Positions 8,819 through 16,363 of a stretch of DNA of 64,000 nt are shown here, piece after piece (position 1 is the stretch's first letter; each line of letters opens with the position of its first letter). The notes below the pieces were generated by a model. It was given only the letters and a program-made list of their open reading frames with translations, was not told the DNA's origin and ran no database searches. The stretch spans positions 1-64,000 of the forward strand of contig NZ_JMPR01000033.1 of assembly GCF_000735525.1 (NCBI RefSeq). Direction: 5' to 3'. The stretch comes from Tatumella ptyseos ATCC 33301. Its GTDB lineage: Bacteria; Pseudomonadota; Gammaproteobacteria; Enterobacterales; Enterobacteriaceae. The position numbers and the translations under genes were made by a program.

Positions 8819-9965
8819 CGCGGTGCGCGACATCCTCGCGGCACTGCTGGCGTTTGATACCACCAGCCGCGAATCCAATCTGGCGTTGATTGCCTGGATT
8901 GAAGATTTTCTGGCGCAACGGGGTATCGCTTCGCAACGCATCATGGATGACAGCGGGCGCAAAGCCAACCTGTATGCCCGGCTGGGACCGGGCGGTGACG
9001 GCGGGGTGATGTTGTCCGGTCATACCGATGTGGTGCCGGTCGATGGTCAGCAATGGACGTTGCCGCCGTTTGCCCTGACGCTACAGGAAGGGTGCTACTA
9101 TGGCCGTGGCAGTGCCGACATGAAGGGCTTTCTGGCCTGCGTGCTGGCATCGCTGGATAACTTTCTGGCCCAGCCGTTGCGCCTGCCGCTGCATCTGGCT
9201 TTTTCCTATGATGAGGAAGTGGGCTGCATCGGGGTGCGCAGCATGGTGGATTATCTGCGCGCGTCTGCGGAGAAACCCGCCATGTGCATCATCGGCGAGC
9301 CGACAGAAATGCGCCCGGTGTATGGACATAAAGGTAAGGTGGCGATGCGTTGTCAGGTGCATGGCCGCGCCTGTCACTCGGCCTATGCACCTTCCGGCGT
9401 CAATGCCATCGAATACGCGGCAAAACTTATCAACCAGCTCGGCGAGGCGGCTCAGCAACTGAAGCAGATAGAGGATGCGCGTTTTGATCCCCCCTATAGC
9501 ACGCTCCAGACCGGTGTAATTCAGGGCGGTAGCGCGCTGAACATCGTGCCGCAGGATTGTCAGTTTGATTTTGAAATCCGCTATCTGCCGGGCGCAAATG
9601 TACAGAGTATCATTACACAGGTTGAACAGTTTGCGCTGCAGCAGTTGTTACCAGAAATGCAGGCGGTGGCAGCCGAAAGTGTGATCCATTTTCAGCCGCA
9701 GAGTAACTACCCCGGCCTGCTCACCGATCCCCAGTCGCAATTTGCCCAATGGCTGGCGCAATGGAGCGGTAGTAATGATTTCTCAACCGTGGCGTTTGGC
9801 ACAGAAGGTGGATTGTTTGATGAAGCAGGAATCGCCACATTAATCTGCGGACCGGGTAGTATGGAGCAGGGGCATAAACCGGACGAGTTTATCGCTATTG
9901 AGCAAGTCGGTCGTTGTATGGAAATGCTCAATCATCTCTGCCAGTGGATGCGTGTTGCGTCATAA
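8811..9965 (+). CDS. M20 metallopeptidase, ArgE-like acetylornithine deacetylase family
   Basis: This 384-residue M20/ArgE-DapE enzyme shows metal ligands in SGHTDVVPVDG (His, Asp), GRGSADMKG (bridging Asp), and YDEEVGCIG (the EE pair), followed by the dimerisation/lid domain and a C-terminal HKPDEF ligand motif. The ATG at 8811 is chosen because it overlaps the DUF1028 stop (ATGAGTAA); upstream ATGs at 8784 and 8796 lie inside the previous gene. It is not expected to be the housekeeping argE, which sits with argCBH; in this operon it likely deacylates an N-acyl amino intermediate made upstream in the pathway. The substrate is an inference. Confidence 0.87.
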   Translation: MSNAVRDILAALLAFDTTSRESNLALIAWIEDFLAQRGIASQRIMDDSGRKANLYARLGPGGDGGVMLSGHTDVVPVDGQQWTLPPFALTLQEGCYYGRGSADMKGFLACVLASLDNFLAQPLRLPLHLAFSYDEEVGCIGVRSMVDYLRASAEKPAMCIIGEPTEMRPVYGHKGKVAMRCQVHGRACHSAYAPSGVNAIEYAAKLINQLGEAAQQLKQIEDARFDPPYSTLQTGVIQGGSALNIVPQDCQFDFEIRYLPGANVQSIITQVEQFALQQLLPEMQAVAAESVIHFQPQSNYPGLLTDPQSQFAQWLAQWSGSNDFSTVAFGTEGGLFDEAGIATLICGPGSMEQGHKPDEFIAIEQVGRCMEMLNHLCQWMRVAS

Positions 9966-10121
9966 AAATTCTGCACAGTTGCCAGTCACATAGCTTATCC
10001 TCTGATTGCCGGATACATTGTTCCCTTTTGTCGGGTTACTTTTGCCTTATCAGATGTTTCCGGGTAAGGGGAGCAGTATAGTTCTGTCGTGGAGCAGTTA
10101 TTACAGACGGCAATATTAATC

Positions 10122-10232
10122 ATGAATGTCCAGAATTATACGCCACGACAAATTCTGAACTGGTATGAGGACGAGGAAATGCAACATATTAAACCCCATG
10201 TTTTTTTGAGTCCATTATATGTAAAAGGGTAA
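10122..10232 (+). pseudogene. Short reading frame running into IS1
   Basis: A 36-codon frame starting MNVQNYTPRQILNWYEDEEM runs into the right end of the IS1 element, whose first bases supply its TAA stop. It looks like the 5' part of a gene cut by the insertion or by an IS1-mediated deletion. I do not recognise the family. The sequence between 9966 and 10121 holds no other clear feature. Confidence 0.35.
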
Positions 10233-10242
10233 TGACTCCAAT

Positions 10243-10746
10243 TTATTGGTAATGATTTATCGTCAGATAGTGCCCGATGACTTTGTCATGCAGTTCCACT
10301 GATTTTGAGAACGACAGCGACTTCCTGCTCAGTCTTGCAAGGTGCTGTCTCAGATTCAGGTTATGCCGTTCAATACGCTGTGTGTAATGCTTGCTGATGA
10401 CGTGCAGCTTTCCCTTCAGCCGTGACTCATACAGCGGCCATCCGTCCGTCATCCATACCACCACTTCAAAGGCCGACAACAGGCTCAGAAGACATTCCAG
10501 TGTGGCCATGGTCCGCTCACCAAAGACGTGTGCCACCACCGTTCTGCGTATCCTGTCATATGCGTAAAACAGCCAGCGCTGGCGCGATTTGGAGCCGACG
10601 TAACCCCACTGTTCGTCCATCTCCGCGCAGACGATGACGTCACTGCCCGGCTGTATCCGGGAGGTTACTGACTGCGGCGTGAGTTTTTTTAATGGCGCAA
10701 AATGGTGTTGAGGCCCACGCCCATAATGCGTGCGGTGGCGCGGCAA
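10243..10746 (-). CDS. insB: IS1 transposase InsB
   Basis: This 167-residue IS1 transposase catalytic part carries the DDE-type segments and the conserved IS1 stretches [28 protein letters not shown] and [20 protein letters not shown]. Normal length. In IS1 the active transposase InsAB' is made by a -1 ribosomal frameshift from insA on an A-rich slippery site; here that site (minus strand, about 10689-10700) reads CATTAAAAAAACTC, which changes the usual context. Confidence 0.95.
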   Translation of the reverse strand: MPRHRTHYGRGPQHHFAPLKKLTPQSVTSRIQPGSDVIVCAEMDEQWGYVGSKSRQRWLFYAYDRIRRTVVAHVFGERTMATLECLLSLLSAFEVVVWMTDGWPLYESRLKGKLHVISKHYTQRIERHNLNLRQHLARLSRKSLSFSKSVELHDKVIGHYLTINHYQ

Positions 10747-10940
10747 CCGACGCCGTTCATGGCCATATCAATGATTTTCTGGTGTGTACCGGGCTGAGAA
10801 GCGGCATAAGTGAACTGAAGCTGCCATGTTTTACGGCAGTGAGAACAGAGATAACGCTGATGCCCGGCAGTACTTTTGCCATTACGCACCACGCCTTCAG
10901 TAGCGGAACAGGAGGGACAGCAGACGGAGATGGAAGCCAC
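10689..10940 (-). CDS. insA: IS1 InsA, shortened by a stop at the frameshift site
   Basis: This is the zinc-finger/HTH protein of IS1: [16 protein letters not shown] and CSHCRKTW give the C4 zinc motif, and the C-terminal part [19 protein letters not shown] is the HTH. Standard InsA has 91 residues and ends past the slippery A-run with LKNSGRSR-type residues. Here a TAA falls directly after the His codon (CAT TAA AAA AAC), leaving 83 residues. The zero-frame ribosome therefore meets a stop before the AAAAAAC slippery heptamer, and formation of InsAB' may be impaired. Confidence 0.88.
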   Translation of the reverse strand: MASISVCCPSCSATEGVVRNGKSTAGHQRYLCSHCRKTWQLQFTYAASQPGTHQKIIDMAMNGVGCRATARIMGVGLNTILRH

Positions 10941-10995
10941 AGGAGCACCTCAAAAACACCATCATACACTAAATCAATAAGTTGGCATCACTACC

Positions 10996-11399
10996 CGAGT
11001 CAGACTGCATCATTTAAGCAATAGAGTTTGGTATAAAACCGTGCTCCTGCCCGATAATTACACGACGAGTGTGGTCTACCGCGGGATAAATATTATGCTG
11101 CTATGGTGCATGCCTCAAAACAGGGATTAAGCGATTCGTGCTGGATTATGTACAAGCAGGCACTGGCTGATAGTGGTCAGGTATAAAGGGGGGCACGGGG
11201 CAACGGCAATTTTAAACACCACGCTGGGGAAAGAAAATGAAATTTACGAGACGGAGTATATCCAGGGGCTGAAAACTTCACAGTGATTATTCTTGATCAG
11301 ATTGACGGCCTGTCTGCAACGGATGAAACCAGAATAGCAATCTCTTACGCCACGTTTGACCCGCTACCACAGGCGAAAATTACGAGTAAAATGAATTAA
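10996..11399 (+). pseudogene. Decayed ArdC-like antirestriction protein, N-terminal domain only
   Basis: Joining three frames gives a continuous match to the N-terminal domain of ArdC-type antirestriction proteins (DUF1738). The pieces are LPDNYTTSVVYRGINIMLLW (about 11050-11108), then KQGLSDSCWIMYKQALADSGQV, then YKGGHGATAILN, then NFTVIILDQIDGLSA. These match the known order YRGIN-LLW, W-x-T-[FY]-KQA, KGEKGT and VFN-DQ-GL of that domain. At least three frameshifts are needed, the N-terminus is lost at the IS1 border, and no zincin C-terminal domain follows. Such genes ride on plasmids and integrative elements, which supports a mobile origin for this DNA. Confidence 0.7.
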
Positions 11400-11474
11400 G
11401 CCGTACCAGCACAGGCTGATACGGCTTAATTCATGATTTTTTTATTCCTGATGTCATGCGACCTTATGGCTGTT

Positions 11475-12722
11475 TTACAGACCCCGGATATACGGCGGCA
11501 CCCAGGTTTCCCGGCACGCATCCAGATAATCCGACCACCACTGCATCATCTCCTTGCGGGCTTCCAGATGTTCGGCCTTATGAATGTAAGCCAGACGCAC
11601 GGTGTTGCGCTCCTGATGACTCATCTGGCGCTCCACTGCATCCTGCGACCATAAACCGGACTCCATCAGGGCGCTACATGCCATTGCCCGGAAGCCGTGT
11701 CCGCAGATATCCTGTTTCGTGTCATATCCCATCAGGCGCAGTGCCTTGTTCACGGTGTTTTCACACATCGGCTTATACGGGTTGTGGTCGCCGGGGAACA
11801 CCAGTTCACCATCACCGGAAAGCTCCTTAATCTGTTTCAGAATGGCGACAGCCTGTTCCGAGAGGGGCACGATATGCGGCGTGCGCATTTTCGCACCTCG
11901 CCCGGAATAACGTACGCCTGCAATGGCTTCGCGTGTCCCGGGTATCGTCCAGACCCGGTTTCTGAAATCAATTTCTGACCAGCGGGCAAAGCGCAGTTCA
12001 CTGGAACGGATGAACAGATGCAGCGTCAGCAGGACAGCCAGCCGGGTGAGTTCCCGTCCCTGGTGATATGCCTCAATGCGTTCAATCAGTTCAGGCAGCC
12101 GCTCCAGGGGCAGGGCGGGATAATGCCGTCTGACGGGAGGAGCTGTCACGCCGTCAAGGTTTGCCGCCGGGTTGCTGTCGATTAATCCCTGATGAACTGC
12201 ATGACGCATGATGTTGCTGAGGTGCTGCCGCGTGCGGGACGCAACTTCAAGCAGGCCTTTTTGCTCAATGCTTTTCAGCAGGTCAATGAAATGACGGGGT
12301 TTAAGTTCTGATACTGACAGGTGCCCGATAACCGGAAAGACATGATTGTTCAGGCTGGCAAGCAGGCGGTCGGCGGTGTTTTGCGACCATTTTTTATTGC
12401 TTTTATGCCAGCTCAATGCAACGTGCTTAAAAGTTTTTTCCGGTGAGCGGGCAGTTTTCTCTGCAATACGTTGTTGTGCTGGATTAATATTCTGCGCCAG
12501 CAGCTTGCGTATGCCATCTCGTTGCTGTCGGGCGTAAGCCAGGGAAACATCGGGATAGGGACCTAAGCTGAGGCGGGATTCTTTACCATTGATACGATAT
12601 TTGAGATACCAGAGACGTGAACCGCCTGGGTTGACCAAAAGGTACAGGCCATGAGAATCGGAAACTTTAAAAGGTTTAGCGGATGGTTTTAAGCTGCGGA
12701 TTTTCGTGTCGTTCAGAGACAT
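11475..12722 (-). CDS. P4-type tyrosine recombinase (genomic-island integrase)
   Basis: This 415-residue integrase has an N-terminal arm-binding domain (DUF4102: LKPSAKPFKVSDSHGLYLLV, residues 10-90), a central SAM-like core-binding domain, and a C-terminal catalytic domain. The catalytic pieces are arginine in IRSSELRFARW, H-x-x-R in GHGFRAMACS, and histidine plus tyrosine in MSHQERNTVRLAYIH. It is intact and starts 161 bp from the 3' end of tRNA-Asn. The relation matches the integrases of tRNA-Asn islands such as the Yersinia HPI. It presumably recombines the tRNA 3' end with the element's att site. Confidence 0.95.
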   Translation of the reverse strand: MSLNDTKIRSLKPSAKPFKVSDSHGLYLLVNPGGSRLWYLKYRINGKESRLSLGPYPDVSLAYARQQRDGIRKLLAQNINPAQQRIAEKTARSPEKTFKHVALSWHKSNKKWSQNTADRLLASLNNHVFPVIGHLSVSELKPRHFIDLLKSIEQKGLLEVASRTRQHLSNIMRHAVHQGLIDSNPAANLDGVTAPPVRRHYPALPLERLPELIERIEAYHQGRELTRLAVLLTLHLFIRSSELRFARWSEIDFRNRVWTIPGTREAIAGVRYSGRGAKMRTPHIVPLSEQAVAILKQIKELSGDGELVFPGDHNPYKPMCENTVNKALRLMGYDTKQDICGHGFRAMACSALMESGLWSQDAVERQMSHQERNTVRLAYIHKAEHLEARKEMMQWWSDYLDACRETWVPPYIRGL

Positions 12723-12877
12723 ATGGTGGTCACTCCATAATCGAACTGAAATGACCCCAAATCAGACCACCAATCTTGCCCGATGCGGAGAGGGAAATGA
12801 AAATGCATCGGGAAGACTTTTCACACTAACTTGTTGAATCTATATCGTATAAAGATTCGTGAAGATGCATGAAAATA

Positions 12878-12900
12878 TAAATATGGCTCCTCTGACTGGA
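12878..12900. other. Probable attachment site (island end at the tRNA-Asn 3' end)
   Basis: The island meets the chromosome at the tRNA-Asn 3' terminus: TGGCTCCTCTGACTGG at 12884 plus the adjoining TAAATA. The same TAAATA-TGGCTCC string is present at the second tRNA-Asn (32949 onward). The P4 integrase lies just inside. No third copy of the core is seen in the window, so the other end of the island must lie left of position 1. The exact crossover is inferred. Confidence 0.6.
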
Positions 12901-12959
12901 CTCGAACCAGTGACATACGGATTAACAGTCCGCCGTTCTACCGACTGAACTACAGAGGA
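12884..12959 (-). tRNA. tRNA-Asn (GTT), copy 1
   Basis: A 76-base gene reading TCCTCTGTAGTTC... with anticodon loop CTGTTAA (GTT anticodon), the T-loop GGTTCGAGTCC and an encoded CCA. The 7-bp acceptor stem TCCTCTG/CAGAGGA is intact. It is identical to the gene at 32955-33030. The 3' end faces the island integrase. Unlike copy 2 it has no simple terminator hairpin right after its 3' end, because island DNA now follows. Confidence 0.97.
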
Positions 12960-12980
12960 ATCGTCGTGAAGACGGGGCGA

Positions 12981-13009
12981 ATAATAACGAGGCAGTGCAG
13001 GGTTGTCAA
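12981..13009 (-). promoter_or_regulatory. Sigma-70 promoter of tRNA-Asn copy 1
   Basis: On the minus strand TTGACA (13009-13004), a 17-base spacer and TATTAT (12986-12981) give a near-consensus promoter. A GC-rich discriminator (GCCCC) follows, as is usual for stringently controlled stable-RNA genes. Confidence 0.85.
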
Positions 13010-13103
13010 AGATGTTTTTCGTCCGGGGTCTCTGTTTGACGATAAAAGAGACAAACCTGCGAAAAAAGAAACAGTTCGGAGAAAAAATATGCCGCTAAAT
13101 ATG

Positions 13104-13127
13104 AAAACTCCCGGTCTGGCCGGGAGT
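13104..13127 (-). terminator. Rho-independent terminator after the SSADH-like gene
   Basis: Stem ACTCCCGG/CCGGGAGT with a 5-base loop, followed by TTTT on the minus strand, about 30 bp past the dehydrogenase stop. Confidence 0.75.
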
Positions 13128-13157
13128 CGGAAGTTTACCTGTCAGCGTACCCGCCGG

Positions 13158-14549
13158 TCAGAACGGTGCATCAATATCCACCACATCGATCAGTTTATGG
13201 TTAACAAACTCTTTTAGTCCCAGGCCGAGTAATTCACGGCCATACCCTGAGCGTTTCACGCCGCCGAACGGCAGATCGGCTTTAACCATGGTCGGGTGGT
13301 TGATAAAGACCATTCCGGTAGTGATTTTTTTAGCCAGTGCATATCCGTAGCGGGTATCGGCCGTAAATATTGAGCCTCCCAGTCCGAAGTGCGAGTCGTT
13401 GGCAATACGCACAGCATCTTCGTCGTCTTTAGCTTTAATAATCATTGATACCGGGCCAAAGAACTCTTCATACCAGGCGGGGTTATCCGGTGTCACGTTG
13501 GTCAGTATTGTCGGCTGAACAAAAGCGCCTTGCTGCGGTACTTTCTCACCGACTTCAGTGGCGGTCGCGCCGTGTTTCACGGCATTTTCAATCTGTTTCC
13601 GCACGCCATCCGCAGCCCGCTGCGATGAAAGAGGGGCCAGTTGCGTGCTGCTGTCCATCGGGTCACCGGCTTTCAGTGCAGCGACACCGGCTGTGTATTT
13701 TTCCAGGAAGGTGTCATAAATTTTTTCGTTGATGATCATCCGTTTGGATGACACACACACCTGACCGGCATTCCAGTGACGTCCGAACACTGCCCATTTG
13801 ACGGTCTTATCCAGTTCCGCATCGGCCAGTACCACAAAGGCATCCGTACCGCCCAGCTCCAGGGTGGATTTTTTCAGATATTTTGCCGCTGTCTGCGCCA
13901 CGCTGGCCCCGGCCTTTTCTGACCCGGTCAGGGCCACGCCGTGCACGCGCGGATCCTTCAGCACATCCTCAATTTTATTGTGGGGCAGGAACAGATTGGT
14001 GAATCCGCCGGCAGGCAACCCGGCATCCAGCATCAGTTGCTGAAAGGCTTCGGCACACTGAGGTACGTTGGAGGCATGTTTCAGCAGCAATGTATTACCG
14101 GCGGCCAGCTGTGGCGCCAGAATTCGGGCAATCTGATAGAACGGGAAGTTCCAGGGTTCGATGGCCAGGATCACCCCCAGAGGCTGGTGAACCAGTACGG
14201 CTTTACCTTCCGCCGGGTCAGCGACCGGCAGCGGCTCATCCGCCAACAGCTTGCCGGCATTTTTAACGTAATATTCGAAAATAGCAGCAGATAATTCCAC
14301 TTCGGCTTCAGCTTCAGCAAGAATTTTACCCATTTCCAAAGTGATGATTTTGGCGAATGTCGTTTTCTTCTCTCGCAGGATATCTGCGGCTTTCTGTAAG
14401 ACGGGCACGCGTTCTGTGATGGAGAGTTCACGCCATTGTTTAAAGGTTTCATCGGCGCGGGTGATTGCGGCAGCGATGTCGCTGTCGGTTGCGTCCGCAA
14501 ATGTTTTGACTGTTTCACCGGTGTAAGGATTAATGGTTGAAAATGGCAT
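13158..14549 (-). CDS. Succinate-semialdehyde-type aldehyde dehydrogenase
   Basis: This 463-residue aldehyde dehydrogenase belongs to the short SSADH group that includes E. coli Sad/YneI. It shows the cofactor-binding EPWNFPFYQ segment, the base glutamate in STLELGGTDAFVV, the catalytic cysteine in WNAGQVCVSSKRMI, and the C-terminal PFGGVKRSGYGREL. A good AGAAGG-type ribosome site precedes the ATG. It stands alone with its own terminator. NAD-dependent oxidation of succinate semialdehyde is the likely reaction by family resemblance, which would complete GABA use begun by the amine cluster at 20-28 kb. That link is inference. Confidence 0.85.
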   Translation of the reverse strand: MPFSTINPYTGETVKTFADATDSDIAAAITRADETFKQWRELSITERVPVLQKAADILREKKTTFAKIITLEMGKILAEAEAEVELSAAIFEYYVKNAGKLLADEPLPVADPAEGKAVLVHQPLGVILAIEPWNFPFYQIARILAPQLAAGNTLLLKHASNVPQCAEAFQQLMLDAGLPAGGFTNLFLPHNKIEDVLKDPRVHGVALTGSEKAGASVAQTAAKYLKKSTLELGGTDAFVVLADAELDKTVKWAVFGRHWNAGQVCVSSKRMIINEKIYDTFLEKYTAGVAALKAGDPMDSSTQLAPLSSQRAADGVRKQIENAVKHGATATEVGEKVPQQGAFVQPTILTNVTPDNPAWYEEFFGPVSMIIKAKDDEDAVRIANDSHFGLGGSIFTADTRYGYALAKKITTGMVFINHPTMVKADLPFGGVKRSGYGRELLGLGLKEFVNHKLIDVVDIDAPF

Positions 14550-14867
14550 AAAGCGTACCTTCTGTTAGCCGGGCTGGCGTACTGCCTCAGTCCGGAGGGG
14601 TATTTTTCCCCGGGTTGTCATTACTCTTTTCTTAAGTGATTTATAAGCAAAGATGACCAAATATTCCAGATGGCACGCTCTATTGGTGCTATAGGTCACA
14701 TTTTTTCTGTTTTTTCAGGCGATTACCCTTATGATTTTAAAGGGTATGCCGGCCTCTCTTCGGGGACAGAAAAGCCTGTTAAGGTGCAGAGGTATCGGAT
14801 AATAACGGCAGACCAGGCCGGCCTGCCGGAAAGGCGGGTTATCTTATATTCCCTTGGACTGACGGAC
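14550..14867. other. Intergenic region upstream of the SSADH-like gene
   Basis: Nothing coding is recognised. The region should contain the promoter of the SSADH-like gene (its minus-strand start is at 14549). GC-rich inverted fragments near 14808-14835 may form the yncE terminator, but no clean U-tract is seen. Confidence 0.4.
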
Positions 14868-15962
14868 TCAGTTCAGGGATATGCGTACAATGCTGTCAGG
14901 GCCTTTGGTCGACATATCTTTATTGAAGTCCTGCTTCACGGTGACATACAGGGTATTACCGTCCGGAGAAACCAGCAGACTGTTCGGGTGACTGCTAAAC
15001 GACCAGTGATGTTTTACGGCATACGTGGTGCCGTCCAGTACCAGCACTTTCTTCGATTCACGCTGGCTGATATAGACCTCGTTGCGTTTTGCATTGAATT
15101 TGATACCCAGGGCATCTCCCGGCAGACGTTTAATCACCTTACCGGTATGTTCATCAAAGACCAGAGTCGTTTTTTGTTTTGAATCATCGGTGACAAACAG
15201 GCGTCCTGTGGCAGGATCTTCAGCCATATTCAGGAACAAATACGCTTTGCCATCTCCCGCCGTCAGGCGTTTTTCGATTTTATGGCTGTGAGGATTAATG
15301 ACCAGGATTTCACCGCCACCATTGGCGGCATAGATTTTGTCCGTCAGCGGTGAATAAATGATCCCGGTGACCCATTTACCGGCATTTTTGATTCGGGTCT
15401 TCAGGCGGAAGGTCCCGGTATCCACGACGGAGATAAAGCCCGGATCGGCTACCGCCCCTACGTATAACTCATTGCCGTGCCATAAGATTTCACGTGCGCC
15501 CACGGCATCACCGTCTTTATCTTTACCCCCGAACATCAGGCGCTGCAGCACCTTACCGGTCTGTGCATCGACTTTTGAGACTCCGCCATCCAGCGTATTT
15601 GTGGTGTAAAACACCTTGCCTTGCGCATCGGTCGCCATGCCGAAGTTTTTCAGATCGGTGTGAGTTTCGCCGATCACGTTCAGCGTGCGGGGATCAAGGC
15701 GGTACAGCACGCCACCGTTCACATTTTTAAAGCTTTGCGCACTGGCGACATACAGAACACCCGCGTCCTGCGAATAGGCCATTTCATACAGCCCGTCGCC
15801 TAATTCACGCTGAGTCAGTGACTGATCGACCGGCGCTTTTTCCGTGGCGCTCACGGCCGGTGCTTGTACTTTACCGGCGGGGGCTTGGCAGGCAGTCAGG
15901 CCGAAGGTCGTGGCAATAGCAACAGCCAGTGCAGCGTTACGCGCGCTGAATAATGGTCTCAT
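14868..15962 (-). CDS. yncE: YncE-like beta-propeller, probably a lipoprotein
   Basis: This 364-residue protein has a seven-bladed YVTN/NHL-type propeller. Repeats such as GVLYRLDPRTLNVIG, GVSKVDAQTGKVLQRL, GFISVVDTGTFRL and VLVLDGTTYAVKHHW recur about every 45 residues, and the C-terminus HPNSLLVSPDGNTLYVTVKQ matches E. coli YncE closely. E. coli YncE is periplasmic and Fur-regulated. Here the signal peptide ends in a lipobox, LTAC (Cys at about residue 25), so this homolog is likely lipid-anchored. It is divergent from fhuE, with a Fur-box-like sequence at 16025-16043 in front of it. A role in iron acquisition is inferred from regulation and neighbourhood. Confidence 0.88.
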   Translation of the reverse strand: MRPLFSARNAALAVAIATTFGLTACQAPAGKVQAPAVSATEKAPVDQSLTQRELGDGLYEMAYSQDAGVLYVASAQSFKNVNGGVLYRLDPRTLNVIGETHTDLKNFGMATDAQGKVFYTTNTLDGGVSKVDAQTGKVLQRLMFGGKDKDGDAVGAREILWHGNELYVGAVADPGFISVVDTGTFRLKTRIKNAGKWVTGIIYSPLTDKIYAANGGGEILVINPHSHKIEKRLTAGDGKAYLFLNMAEDPATGRLFVTDDSKQKTTLVFDEHTGKVIKRLPGDALGIKFNAKRNEVYISQRESKKVLVLDGTTYAVKHHWSFSSHPNSLLVSPDGNTLYVTVKQDFNKDMSTKGPDSIVRISLN

Positions 15963-16024
15963 TCTTAGCTCCGGAAGGGGGATAGGCAGCGCTTAGCGCT
16001 GACTTTTATTATCGAATTAGTAAA

Positions 16025-16043
16025 AAGAATGAGAAGCATACGC
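16025..16043. promoter_or_regulatory. Candidate Fur box upstream of yncE
   Basis: AAGAATGAGAAGCATACGC matches 12 of 19 positions of the Fur consensus (core AATGA-AA-CAT) about 65 bp upstream of the yncE start. Weaker than the box near fhuE. Confidence 0.5.
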
Positions 16044-16258
16044 ATTAACCATTGGGAAGTAAATCTTACTCTGCTTCTGGAGACGGCGGGAAACAGGAGT
16101 GAGGAATAATCACTACCGGCTCAGCGTTTTACCGGGCCTAAGTTTAAAGAATGCTTCTTGATCAAAAGGATAGATAAAAATGCCTGCGGTTTTTATTACT
16201 CGTACACAAATTGTTATATTTAGAAATACAACTTTTTAATATTTCCTGAAAAGAAATA

Positions 16259-16276
16259 ATTATCATTATCCTTATC
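16259..16276. promoter_or_regulatory. Fur box upstream of fhuE
   Basis: Three successive Fur hexamers, ATTATC-ATTATC-CTTATC, followed by ATT, lie about 90 bp upstream of the fhuE start. Repeated hexamers of this kind are the established Fur recognition pattern, so iron repression of fhuE is expected. Confidence 0.85.
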
Positions 16277-16363
16277 ATTCTTTGTCCGGTGGCAGATGAG
16301 GGGCTTCTGCCACCGGGTCAGCATTATAACAACGTCCGTCATTCATCTTTGTCAGGGGATAAC

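Larger units (their letters stand above)
10228..10995 (-). mobile_element. IS1-family insertion sequence (complete ends, 768 bp)
   Basis: Both ends match IS1 terminal repeats: GGTAATGACTCCAA at 10228 and, reading inward from 10995, GGTAGTGATGCCAAC. The distance is exactly 768 bp, the canonical IS1 length. It carries insA and insB on the minus strand. The flanking bases (ATGTAAAAG on the left, CGAGTCAGA on the right) show no 8-9 bp target duplication, so at least one side was rearranged after insertion, as happens with IS1 adjacent deletions. Confidence 0.95.
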
